This document shows positions 8,027 through 15,605 of a stretch of DNA of 64,000 nucleotides, in pieces. Position 1 is the first letter of the stretch. Every line of letters begins with the position of its first letter. Source of the stretch: Bacteroidota bacterium (GTDB lineage: Bacteria; Bacteroidota; Bacteroidia; Palsa-965); contig JACQAM010000022.1 in assembly GCA_016194975.1 (NCBI GenBank), forward strand, positions 124,001 through 188,000, written 5' to 3'. A program made the translations under genes and the position numbers. The notes beneath the pieces are model-generated. The model saw nothing but the letters and a program-made list of their open reading frames with translations, was not told the DNA's origin and did no database searches.

Positions 8027-9526
8027 TCAATTCTTAATTCTTAGTCGATTTAAATTTTTTACAATATATTTCTCCGTCGGCATCATCGATTGCTGAATTC
8101 TCCTTGCATAATTTATGCTATCAATGACCTCTTTCTGCTTCATCTCCACCAATAATTTCTGCTGCGAAATAATTTCATTCGCTTTCTGCTTATTCCTGTA
8201 CGCGCGGAAGCTCACGCCCGCCACCACGAGCATGAGCGCGAAACCGAGCGCGCCTCCGTACGTATAAATTTTCTGCTGCTGAATTTCCTGGTTGTGTTTC
8301 AACACCTCCTGTTTGTTTTGCTCTGAATTTCGAATGCTGTCGGAAGAAGTTTTTTTGTCGAAGTCGTATTGCATTTCCATGCGGGTTTGTTTTTTGGTGT
8401 TGTCATCATTGGCAATACTATCTTTTGCTGCAATATATTTTTTGTAATGCTCAAAAGCAAGTTCATATCTGCCGGTGGTATCGTAAAGTTTGGAGAGGGA
8501 TTGTTCTCTGGATTTTTGCCCTTCAAGTGATCCGATTTCTAAATCAATTGCCAATGCCTTGCTCAAATATTCCTCCGCCTCTTTGAACTTTCCGGTTTTC
8601 GTATAAAGCGAGCCAATGTTGCCGAGGTCGGCAGCAAATCCGCCTTTATTTCCGAGTTCTTCTGCCATTTTCAGCGCCCTGAAATCATAGTCCAGCGCTT
8701 TGGGATAATCGGCTTGCTCCTCATAGACACTTCCGATGTTGCCGAGGTGGCGGGCAATTCCGTTTTTATCTCCGAGTTCTTCATCCATTTTCAGCGCTCT
8801 GAAATAATAGTCAAGCGCTTTGGGATACTCGGCTTGCTCCTCATATACAACTCCTATGTTGCCGAGTTGGATGGCAATTCCGTTTTTATTTCCGAGTTTT
8901 TCATTCATTTTGAGCGCCCTGAAATAATAGTCAAGCGCTTTGGGATAGTCGGCTTGATAATTATAGACACTCCCGATGTTGCCGAGGTTGGGAGCAATTC
9001 CGTTTTTATCTCCGAGTTCTTCATCCATTTTCAGCGCCTTTAAATAATAGTCAAGCGCTTTGGGATAGTCGGCTTGCTCCGTATAGACAATCCCGATGTT
9101 GCCGAGCCGTTTTCCTATACCTACTTTGTTATTCAATGCCTGATCAATTTTAAGAGCGGCAAAATAATTTTCCAATGCCTTGGGATAATCACCCTTTGCC
9201 CAGTAACCAGTACCGGCAGTGCCGAGTGTATTTGCTTTTCCTTTTTGCCAGTTTATTTTTTCAGCAATAGCAACTGCCTGCTGCGCGAGTAAAATAGTTG
9301 TATCGGGATTCGTAAAGTAAAGAGCGAAGGCGAGTTTATTCAGCACATTCACCTTGTTCGTGTCCTCCGGAAGAATTTTCAGAAGCGCAAGAAGCGAATC
9401 TTCGCTTTTCGGTAACGGATATTTTATTTTCACTGATGGCTGTGCCGGGTTATTATTTTTCTTCTTTCCTTCTTCACCACAGGAAAAAAGAAAAATGAGA
9501 AGGAAAATGCCGGGCAGAAATTTCAT
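8027..9526 (-). CDS. TPR sensor lipoprotein of the SpoIIE-less array (subfamily A)
   Basis: 499 residues. The N-terminus ends in a lipobox (IFLFSC), so it is probably lipidated in addition to having a membrane helix at about 421-440. The TPR region contains several 40-residue repeats so alike that the DNA shows a 120-bp period (about 8640-9110). The tail reads SINYARRIQQSMMPTEKYI and stops before any SpoIIE domain. It is close to a duplicate of the gene at 12409-14022: both ends are nearly identical. The start codon overlaps the upstream stop as ATGA. The unit number differs between the two genes, suggesting repeat expansion or contraction. Confidence 0.88.
   Translation of the reverse strand: MKFLPGIFLLIFLFSCGEEGKKKNNNPAQPSVKIKYPLPKSEDSLLALLKILPEDTNKVNVLNKLAFALYFTNPDTTILLAQQAVAIAEKINWQKGKANTLGTAGTGYWAKGDYPKALENYFAALKIDQALNNKVGIGKRLGNIGIVYTEQADYPKALDYYLKALKMDEELGDKNGIAPNLGNIGSVYNYQADYPKALDYYFRALKMNEKLGNKNGIAIQLGNIGVVYEEQAEYPKALDYYFRALKMDEELGDKNGIARHLGNIGSVYEEQADYPKALDYDFRALKMAEELGNKGGFAADLGNIGSLYTKTGKFKEAEEYLSKALAIDLEIGSLEGQKSREQSLSKLYDTTGRYELAFEHYKKYIAAKDSIANDDNTKKQTRMEMQYDFDKKTSSDSIRNSEQNKQEVLKHNQEIQQQKIYTYGGALGFALMLVVAGVSFRAYRNKQKANEIISQQKLLVEMKQKEVIDSINYARRIQQSMMPTEKYIVKNLNRLRIKN
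8640..9110. repeat. Tandem 120-bp coding repeat (TPR units)
   Basis: About four near-identical 120-bp units, each encoding one 40-residue TPR (GNIG-VY-EQADYPKALDYY type), lie in perfect register. Identity at the DNA level, including synonymous sites, implies recent unit duplication or homogenisation rather than old protein-level repeats. Confidence 0.85.
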
Positions 9527-10995
9527 TTTCGCGGGAAAAGATTTTTAGAAATATATTTTTCACTTGGCAACAAACTATCCTGAATTCTTTTTGCGTAATG
9601 AATAGAATCCAAAATTTCCTTCTGCTTCATTTCCACCAATAATTTCTGCTGCGAAATAATTTCGTTTGCTTTTTGTTTTTGTCGGTAAGAGCGGAAAATA
9701 AATCCAGCAAGCACGAGCACCAAAGCAAATCCGGCGATGAAATAATTCCGCTGCGTTTCTTTTTGTTTCAGCTGTTCTTGCGCCAGCGCTTCTTTCTTGT
9801 CGTTATTTGCTTTTGTCTGCGCCTCTTTTTTATCAAACTCGTAATTCATTTCCTTGCGCACAAGTTGTTTTTTATTTTCTTCGGAGAAGAGCGTGTCGCG
9901 GACATCGACGTAACTTTTAAAATAGTGTAAGGCACGTAAACGCATTTGTTCCATATTCAGCATTTTCCCGCCAATAGAATCGGGCAGCGGAATTGACGAT
10001 TCTTCGTAGAGCGTACTTATCTCATTGTACACATTTTGCATGTTTTCCAATCCACCCATACTGTCGCTGATGGCTAGAGCGCGAAAAAGATAATCGAAGG
10101 CAAGCTTATAATTTCCCAGGCCGGTATTGATCGAACCAATGTTTGAAATATTTCTTGCGATATCATCTTCATCCTGGAATTCCGCATCCAGATCGATAGC
10201 CTTCCGGAAATAAAGCAATGCTTCGGAAGAAAGTTCTTTTTTCTCCGAAGGGAGCAGCATCGGCATGTGGGATCTTTCACTGTAAACAGTTCCAATATTT
10301 CCGAACGTTACAGCAAGGTCTAATTTATTTCCTACTTCCTCCATCAACTGAACAGCCCTGGCATAAGTATCGAGTGACTTTTTCAGGAGTTCGTCTTTTT
10401 TTTGCGGAGTAATGAATGGTACGCGCGACTGTTCATCATAAATTACACCGACATTATCAAGCTGCGTTGCAATTTTGTTATTGTCTCCGATCTTTTCAAA
10501 AGTATTCAGCGCTTTTAAATAATAATCGAGCGCCTTGTCAAAATCGCCTTCTTCATCATAAATGATTCCTATGTTTCCATACTGGGAGGCAATTCGTTTT
10601 TGATCGCCGATTTCCTCATCGAATTTTAATGCTTTCAGATAATAACCAAGGGCTGTCGGGAAATCAGATTTAATGGAGTAATAGTTTCCGAGTTGTCCGT
10701 AAGTATTTGCCGCACATTTTTTACAAGCGGCTTCGAGAACGGCAGACCCGGATTTGGCAGAATCTAATTTTAATACGATAGCAAGCGCCTGCTCCCCGAG
10801 TAGAATTGCGGTGTCCGGATTTCCGTAACACAATTCCCGCCCGATGGCGTTGAGGTGAAATATTTTGTTGGTATCCTCTTTATCAGTTTTAAGAAGTTCG
10901 CGCAGGGAATCCAATTGGCCCTGCTGTGCAAAAGCAACCTTCTGCATGAAAGCCGCGAGAAATAAAATAAAAAAAATAAGGTAAATGTTTTTCAT
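9523..10995 (-). CDS. TPR sensor protein of the SpoIIE-less array (subfamily B)
   Basis: 490 residues. A Sec signal peptide (cleavage near AFAQQ) is followed by DSLRELLKTDKEDTNKI and TPRs interrupted by a CKKCAANTYGQLG segment. The B-type MRLRALHYFKSYVDVRDTL block, a Lys/Glu coiled coil, a membrane helix (about 418-434) and the tail SIHYAKRIQDSLLPSEKYI follow; the last residues are KNLFPRK. The same C-terminal sequence is found in the protein encoded at 14019-15548, and the following A-type gene is also shared, so a two-gene B-A module seems to have been duplicated. It has no SpoIIE domain. The stop overlaps the next start (ATGA), and 23 nt separate it from the upstream gene. Confidence 0.87.
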   Translation of the reverse strand: MKNIYLIFFILFLAAFMQKVAFAQQGQLDSLRELLKTDKEDTNKIFHLNAIGRELCYGNPDTAILLGEQALAIVLKLDSAKSGSAVLEAACKKCAANTYGQLGNYYSIKSDFPTALGYYLKALKFDEEIGDQKRIASQYGNIGIIYDEEGDFDKALDYYLKALNTFEKIGDNNKIATQLDNVGVIYDEQSRVPFITPQKKDELLKKSLDTYARAVQLMEEVGNKLDLAVTFGNIGTVYSERSHMPMLLPSEKKELSSEALLYFRKAIDLDAEFQDEDDIARNISNIGSINTGLGNYKLAFDYLFRALAISDSMGGLENMQNVYNEISTLYEESSIPLPDSIGGKMLNMEQMRLRALHYFKSYVDVRDTLFSEENKKQLVRKEMNYEFDKKEAQTKANNDKKEALAQEQLKQKETQRNYFIAGFALVLVLAGFIFRSYRQKQKANEIISQQKLLVEMKQKEILDSIHYAKRIQDSLLPSEKYISKNLFPRK

Positions 10996-11018
10996 AATTG
11001 GACAAGCTCACTACAAGC

Positions 11019-12200
11019 TTAACTATTTAGCCGGTTTAAATTTCTCCCAATATATTTCTCGGTCGGCAGTAAACTTTTCTGAATCCGTTTTGCATAATGA
11101 ATAGAATCCAAAATTTCTTTTTGTTTTTCTTCAATGACCATTTTTTGTCTGCGGGATGTTTGCAGCGAACGGAATACAAAAGCTGAAAATAGAAGCGCTA
11201 GCAATAAAACGATCGCCACAGAAAAGATAATACTATTCTTCTGTCGATTTTTTTCTTCAGCAATAACCGCTTGTTTTTCTTTTTCTTTATTCAACAATTG
11301 TATTTGCTGCTCCTTTTTTTGGGATTCGTATTTGGCACTCATTTCCGTTATTTGTTTTGAATTTTCCAAGCTGTAAAACGAATCATTGGCAACGACATAC
11401 AATTGGGAATATTCGTAAGCTTTTTTATAATTGTTGAGTTGTGCGTAGGCGGTCGCCACATCAGAATAGGTATTGCCCAACTCCAGAGGAACGTTCAGTT
11501 CTTTGGAATAGGCCACGCACTTATCAAAATAAAAAAACGCGGAATCACTTTTTCCCAATGCCATATAAGTATTTGCAATTCCTCTTAGCGGATAAAGCAT
11601 TGCCCAGTGATTACCCTCTTGTAATTTCAGCGCCTTGAAATGATAATACAATGCCTGCTTGTAATTTTTTTGCTCATAATAGAACGAACCGATATTTGTA
11701 GAAGTGATCGCCACTCGGTTTTTGTCTCCCAAATCTTCCGATATTTTCAATGACTTTAGATAATATTTTATGGCTTCAGCATAATTTAGTTTAAGATAAA
11801 AAATATTTCCCGCCATATTATATGCGTTTCCTAAACACAATTTGTAAGTTATTTTCTCACACAATTGAATGGTTTGTGTAGTGTATTCTAACGCTTTTGC
11901 ATAATTTTTTTGATAGACATAAATGATTCCAAAATTGTACCAGGAATCGGCAATGCCTTCCTGAAAATTAATTTTTTCGGATAAAGAAAGTGCTTGTTGC
12001 GAATAATTCAGCGCTTTTGCCGCGTCATCGAAACGAAAGTTTTTCGAAAGCGTGATTAAATTCTTGACCTTATTCGTATCCTCTTTTTCGGTTTTGACAA
12101 TGATTTGCAATGAATCAATAATTCTTTGCTGCGCGGGTAAAAAGAAAAATACAAATTGAAAGCCGCTGATTAAAAAAATACAAAACGATTTCTTTTTCAT
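11019..12200 (-). CDS. TPR sensor protein of the SpoIIE-less array (divergent member)
   Basis: 393 residues, the most divergent full-length member. A signal peptide (1-23) is followed by DSLQIIVKTEKEDTNKV, about five TPRs, and a linker rich in Lys/Glu/Gln. The membrane helix (about 324-343, VAIVLLLALLFSAFVF) differs from both the A and B types. The cytoplasmic tail is shorter (RSLQTSRRQKMVIEEKQKE) but ends in the same SIHYAKRIQKSLLPTEKYI helix and then stops. Start and upstream stop overlap as ATGA. It probably does the same kind of job as its neighbours, with different input or pairing specificity. Confidence 0.85.
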   Translation of the reverse strand: MKKKSFCIFLISGFQFVFFFLPAQQRIIDSLQIIVKTEKEDTNKVKNLITLSKNFRFDDAAKALNYSQQALSLSEKINFQEGIADSWYNFGIIYVYQKNYAKALEYTTQTIQLCEKITYKLCLGNAYNMAGNIFYLKLNYAEAIKYYLKSLKISEDLGDKNRVAITSTNIGSFYYEQKNYKQALYYHFKALKLQEGNHWAMLYPLRGIANTYMALGKSDSAFFYFDKCVAYSKELNVPLELGNTYSDVATAYAQLNNYKKAYEYSQLYVVANDSFYSLENSKQITEMSAKYESQKKEQQIQLLNKEKEKQAVIAEEKNRQKNSIIFSVAIVLLLALLFSAFVFRSLQTSRRQKMVIEEKQKEILDSIHYAKRIQKSLLPTEKYIGRNLNRLNS

Positions 12201-12409
12201 TGGAATTTGTTTAACCGATATAAATTTTTTGAAATGTATTTTTCATTGGGCAACAAACTCTGCTGAATTCTTTTTGCATAATGAATCGAATCCAAAATCT
12301 CTTTTTGTTTTTCCTCCCCTGAAGCAGAAACACCGGAATTCATTCTATAAATGTGTTTCGCTTCAGGGGAGATGAAGCGAAAGAGAGGAATATTGGGGCT
12401 ATGTATCAT
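12197..12409 (-). CDS. 70-residue fragment carrying only the array's C-terminal helix
   Basis: The last 39 residues (from EEKQKEILDSIHYAKRI onward) are those of the array proteins, but the TPRs and membrane helix are missing. The first 31 residues come from unrelated sequence that contains an imperfect hairpin (12316-12369). The gene remains in frame, begins at an ATG sharing its A with the upstream stop (TAATG), and its own stop overlaps the next start (ATGA), so it is probably still translated. It may be a decayed array member left after insertion and deletion, or a small soluble regulator carrying only the coupling helix. The sequence alone does not decide. Confidence 0.6.
   Translation of the reverse strand: MIHSPNIPLFRFISPEAKHIYRMNSGVSASGEEKQKEILDSIHYAKRIQQSLLPNEKYISKNLYRLNKFQ
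12316..12369. repeat. Imperfect hairpin inside the 70-aa fragment gene
   Basis: Arms 12316-12333 and 12353-12369 (CCCCTGAAGC-GAAACAC) pair with one bulged base around a 19-nt loop. The element separates the array-derived 3' part of the fragment gene from its novel 5' part and could be the scar of an inserted palindromic element or an intra-operon RNA structure. Confidence 0.7.
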
Positions 12410-14022
12410 TATCTTCCCAATTTATTCAAGGCGTTCTGAATGAAATTCTCCCCCGGTAATAATGCGTTCTGAATTCTCCTTGCATAATTTATGCTATCAA
12501 TGACCTCTTTCTGCTTCATCTCCACTAATAATTTTTGCTGCGAAATAATTTCGTTTGCTTTTTGTTTATTCCTGTACGCGCGAAAACTCACGCCCGCCAC
12601 CACGAGCATGAGCGCGAAGCCGAGCGCGCCCCCGTAAGAATAAATTTTCTGCTGTTGAATTTCCTGGTTGTGTTTTAACACCTCCTGTTTGTTTTGTTCG
12701 GAGTTTCGAATGCTGTCGGCGGAAGATTTTTTATCGAAGTCGTATTGCATTTCCATACGGGTTTGTTTTTTTGTGTTTTGATCATTGGCAACGGAATCGC
12801 GGGCGGCAATATATTTTTTGTAATGTTCGAGTGCGAGTTGGTAGCGGCCGGTGGTGTCGTAGAGTTGGGAGAGGGATTGTTCAACTTGTTTTGTTAGATC
12901 TAATGTCTTCAGCGTATCACAGAGCGCGAGCGAGCGTTTGAAATAATCCTCCGCTTCATTAAACTTTCCGGTTTTGGTATAAAGCGAGCCGATGTTGCCG
13001 AAGTCAGCGGCAATTCCGTTTTTATCTCCCAATTCTTCTGCCATTTGTAGCCCCATCAAATAATAGTCAAGCGCTTTGGGATAATCGGCTTGAGAATAAT
13101 AGACATTCCCGATGTTGCTGAGTTGGATGGCAATTCTGTTTTTATCTTTCAATTCTTCCGCCATTTTCAGCGCCCTGAAATAATAGTCAAGCGCTTTGGG
13201 GTAGTCGGCTTGCTCCATATAGACAATCCCGATGTTGCCGAGTTGGCTGGCAATTCTGTTTTTATCTCCGAGTTCTTCATCCATTTTCAACGCCCTGAAA
13301 AAATAGTCAAGGGCTTTGGGATGGTCGGCTTGGTCTTTATAGACAACCCCGATGTTGCCGAGTTGGATGGCAATTCTGTTTTTATCTTTCAATTCTTCCG
13401 CCATTTTCAACGCCCTGAAAAAATAGTCAAGCGCTTTGGGATAGTCGGCTTGGTCTTTATAGACAACCCCGATGTTGCCGAGGGTTTTTGCAATTTCATT
13501 TTTATCTCCGAGTTCTTCTTTCATCTTCAGCGCCCTGAAATAATAGTCAAGGGCTTTGGGATAGTCGGCTTCAGAAAAATAGACAATCCCGATGCTGCCG
13601 AGGGTTATGGCAATTCTGTTTTTATCTCCGAGTTCCTCTGCAATCTTCAGCGATTGAAAATAATATTTCAACGCATCGACATAATTTCCTTTGTCAAGAT
13701 TAAAGCCGCCTTTGTTTCGCAAGGCGGTTGCCAATCCTTTTTTGAATCCTGTTTTTTTCGCAAGCGCAATTGCATTGTTAATGATAAGAAGGGAGGTATC
13801 GGGCTTGGAGAATTTATATTCCCACGCAAGCCCATTCAACACATTCACCTTATTGGTATCCTCCGGAAGAATTTTCAGCAAAGCAAGAAGGGAATCTTCA
13901 CTTTTCGGCAACGGATATTTTATTTTCACGGAAGACTGCGCCGGGTTATTATTTTTCTTCTTTCCTTCTTCACCACAGGAAAAAAGAAAAATGAGAATGA
14001 AGATGCTCCAAAGAAATTTCAT
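12409..14022 (-). CDS. TPR sensor lipoprotein of the SpoIIE-less array (subfamily A)
   Basis: 537 residues, the longest member. The lipobox is IFLFSC, followed by a GEEGKKKNNN linker identical to that of the gene at 8027-9526. About nine TPRs follow, six of which repeat in DNA with a 120-bp period (13021-13680). The A-type DFDKKSSADSIRNSEQ linker leads to a membrane helix (about 461-480) and the tail SINYARRIQNALLPGENFI. The terminal ALLPGENFIQNAL differs a little from the EKYI-KNL of the other copies. No SpoIIE domain. Coupled upstream (ATGA) and downstream (TAATG). Confidence 0.88.
   Translation of the reverse strand: MKFLWSIFILIFLFSCGEEGKKKNNNPAQSSVKIKYPLPKSEDSLLALLKILPEDTNKVNVLNGLAWEYKFSKPDTSLLIINNAIALAKKTGFKKGLATALRNKGGFNLDKGNYVDALKYYFQSLKIAEELGDKNRIAITLGSIGIVYFSEADYPKALDYYFRALKMKEELGDKNEIAKTLGNIGVVYKDQADYPKALDYFFRALKMAEELKDKNRIAIQLGNIGVVYKDQADHPKALDYFFRALKMDEELGDKNRIASQLGNIGIVYMEQADYPKALDYYFRALKMAEELKDKNRIAIQLSNIGNVYYSQADYPKALDYYLMGLQMAEELGDKNGIAADFGNIGSLYTKTGKFNEAEDYFKRSLALCDTLKTLDLTKQVEQSLSQLYDTTGRYQLALEHYKKYIAARDSVANDQNTKKQTRMEMQYDFDKKSSADSIRNSEQNKQEVLKHNQEIQQQKIYSYGGALGFALMLVVAGVSFRAYRNKQKANEIISQQKLLVEMKQKEVIDSINYARRIQNALLPGENFIQNALNKLGR
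13021..13680. repeat. Tandem 120-bp coding repeat (TPR units)
   Basis: Five to six 120-bp units in exact register encode 40-residue TPRs. They share long identical stretches with the units at 8640-9110 in the paralogous gene, which points to duplication and possibly gene conversion between the two genes. Confidence 0.87.
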
Positions 14023-15548
14023 TTTCGTGGAAAAAGATTTTTAGAAATGTATTTTTCATTCGGCAATAAACTCTGCTGAATTCTTTTCGCGTAATGAATA
14101 GAATCCAAAATCTCCTTTTGTTTTTCCTCCACGAGTTCTTTCTGCTGCGAAATAATTTCATTCGCTTTTTGTTTTTGTCGGTAAGAGCGGAAAATAAATC
14201 CAGCAAGCGCGAGTACCAGTGCGAATCCGGCGATGAAATAATTCCGCTGCGTTTCTTTTTGTTTGAGCTGTTCCTGTGCAAGCGCATCTTTTTTATTCTG
14301 GTCGGCTTTCTGCTTCGTTTGTTTTTTATCGAACTCGTAATTCATTTCCTTACGCACGAGCTGTTTTTTATTCTCCTGGGAGAACAGGGTGTCGCTGATG
14401 GAAACGAATTTCCTGTAATAATAAATGGAACGCAAACGCATCTGTTCGGGATTCAGCAGTTTTCCTCCAATGGAATCGTGCAATGGAGAAGTCGAATTTT
14501 CATAAAGGGAACTCAGGAGTTCATAATCCGACTTAAGTGCATTCATTAATCCGAGACTGTCATCAATTCTCAATGCCGTGTAGATCAAAGCGAACGCATC
14601 ATTGTATTTTCCTGTCTTGGTATAAATGGAACCAATGTTTACATCATCTATCGCTATACCCTTTTTATCATCGAGCGATTGCGAGATCTTAAGTGCCCTC
14701 AAATCGAAGTCCAGGGCATTTGGGTAACAACTATTAAGTGCAAAAACAACATTGCCTTTGGCGATCCCGGAATCGCCCCTTTCTTCATAAACAGTTCCGA
14801 TGTTGCCGAAACAAGTTGTAGCAAGAACATTATCTCCGGACGCTTCACAAATTTTTAACGACTTGAAATAATATTCCAGCGATTCTGAATAATTGCCAAT
14901 GTCCCGGTAAAGATTTCCCAGACTGCATTCATTCCTTGCAATACCGCCATCATCCTTTAATTCAATTGCCAGATTCAACGCTCTCACATAATAATCTCTT
15001 GCTTTCGGGTAATCGGTTTCGTTAACATAAACAATACCGATGTTACCAAGAACGATTTCGATCCCATTCTTATCACCGATCTGTTCATCAATAGTAAGCG
15101 TCTTCAGGAAAAAATCCAATGCCTTCGGATAGTCTCCGAGATCTGAATAAACATTTCCGATGTTTCCAAGATGCCTTGCAATTCCATTTTTATTTCCGAG
15201 TCCGGAATCAATTTCCAACGACCTGAAGAAATAGATCAATGCGTTGGTATAATCTCCTTTGGTTTTATAGACGATTCCGAGATTATTGTAAGCGTATGCA
15301 GTTCCCTTCTTAAAATCAATTTTCTGAGCGAGAGTCAACCCGGCATTTCCATAAACGAACGCTGAGTCATACGCTCCTGCTTTTCGGAATTCCACACATA
15401 ATTTGTTCAGATGATTTGCTTTTCCTGTATCGTCTTTGTCCTTAATAATAAGCAACCGAAGCGAATCTATTTGTCTGCCCTGAGTGTAACAGGCAACTTG
15501 CATCAGCATGCAAAATGTAGCGCAACAATAAATGAATGATCTTTTCAT
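14019..15548 (-). CDS. TPR sensor protein of the SpoIIE-less array (subfamily B), first in the array
   Basis: 509 residues from the ATG at 15548; a TTG at 15569 would precede the signal sequence. The N-terminus ends near MQVACYTQG, which could be a lipobox (QVAC) or a Sec cleavage site. About eight TPRs follow, then the B-type MRLRSIYYYRKF block, a Lys/Gln coiled coil, a membrane helix (about 437-453) and the tail SIHYAKRIQQSLLPNEKYI ending KNLFPRK. No SpoIIE domain follows. It is the most upstream member of the array; 57 nt separate it from the esterase gene on the same strand, so the promoter may lie there or further up before FadL. Confidence 0.86.
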   Translation of the reverse strand: MKRSFIYCCATFCMLMQVACYTQGRQIDSLRLLIIKDKDDTGKANHLNKLCVEFRKAGAYDSAFVYGNAGLTLAQKIDFKKGTAYAYNNLGIVYKTKGDYTNALIYFFRSLEIDSGLGNKNGIARHLGNIGNVYSDLGDYPKALDFFLKTLTIDEQIGDKNGIEIVLGNIGIVYVNETDYPKARDYYVRALNLAIELKDDGGIARNECSLGNLYRDIGNYSESLEYYFKSLKICEASGDNVLATTCFGNIGTVYEERGDSGIAKGNVVFALNSCYPNALDFDLRALKISQSLDDKKGIAIDDVNIGSIYTKTGKYNDAFALIYTALRIDDSLGLMNALKSDYELLSSLYENSTSPLHDSIGGKLLNPEQMRLRSIYYYRKFVSISDTLFSQENKKQLVRKEMNYEFDKKQTKQKADQNKKDALAQEQLKQKETQRNYFIAGFALVLALAGFIFRSYRQKQKANEIISQQKELVEEKQKEILDSIHYAKRIQQSLLPNEKYISKNLFPRK

Positions 15549-15605
15549 TTGCCGGGGGAGTAAAACCAAACGAAAGAAAAATACGAAAAGAAAGTCAACA
15601 GCTTT

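Noticed and set aside
8640-13680. Possible CRISPR or satellite array with 120-bp period
   Set aside because: The units are in-frame TPR codons inside two genes.
13090-14079. Long plus-strand reading frame of over 300 codons antisense to a TPR gene
   Set aside because: It mirrors the 120-bp repeats of the coding strand, has no family resemblance, and the opposite frame has a lipobox, TPRs and a membrane helix.
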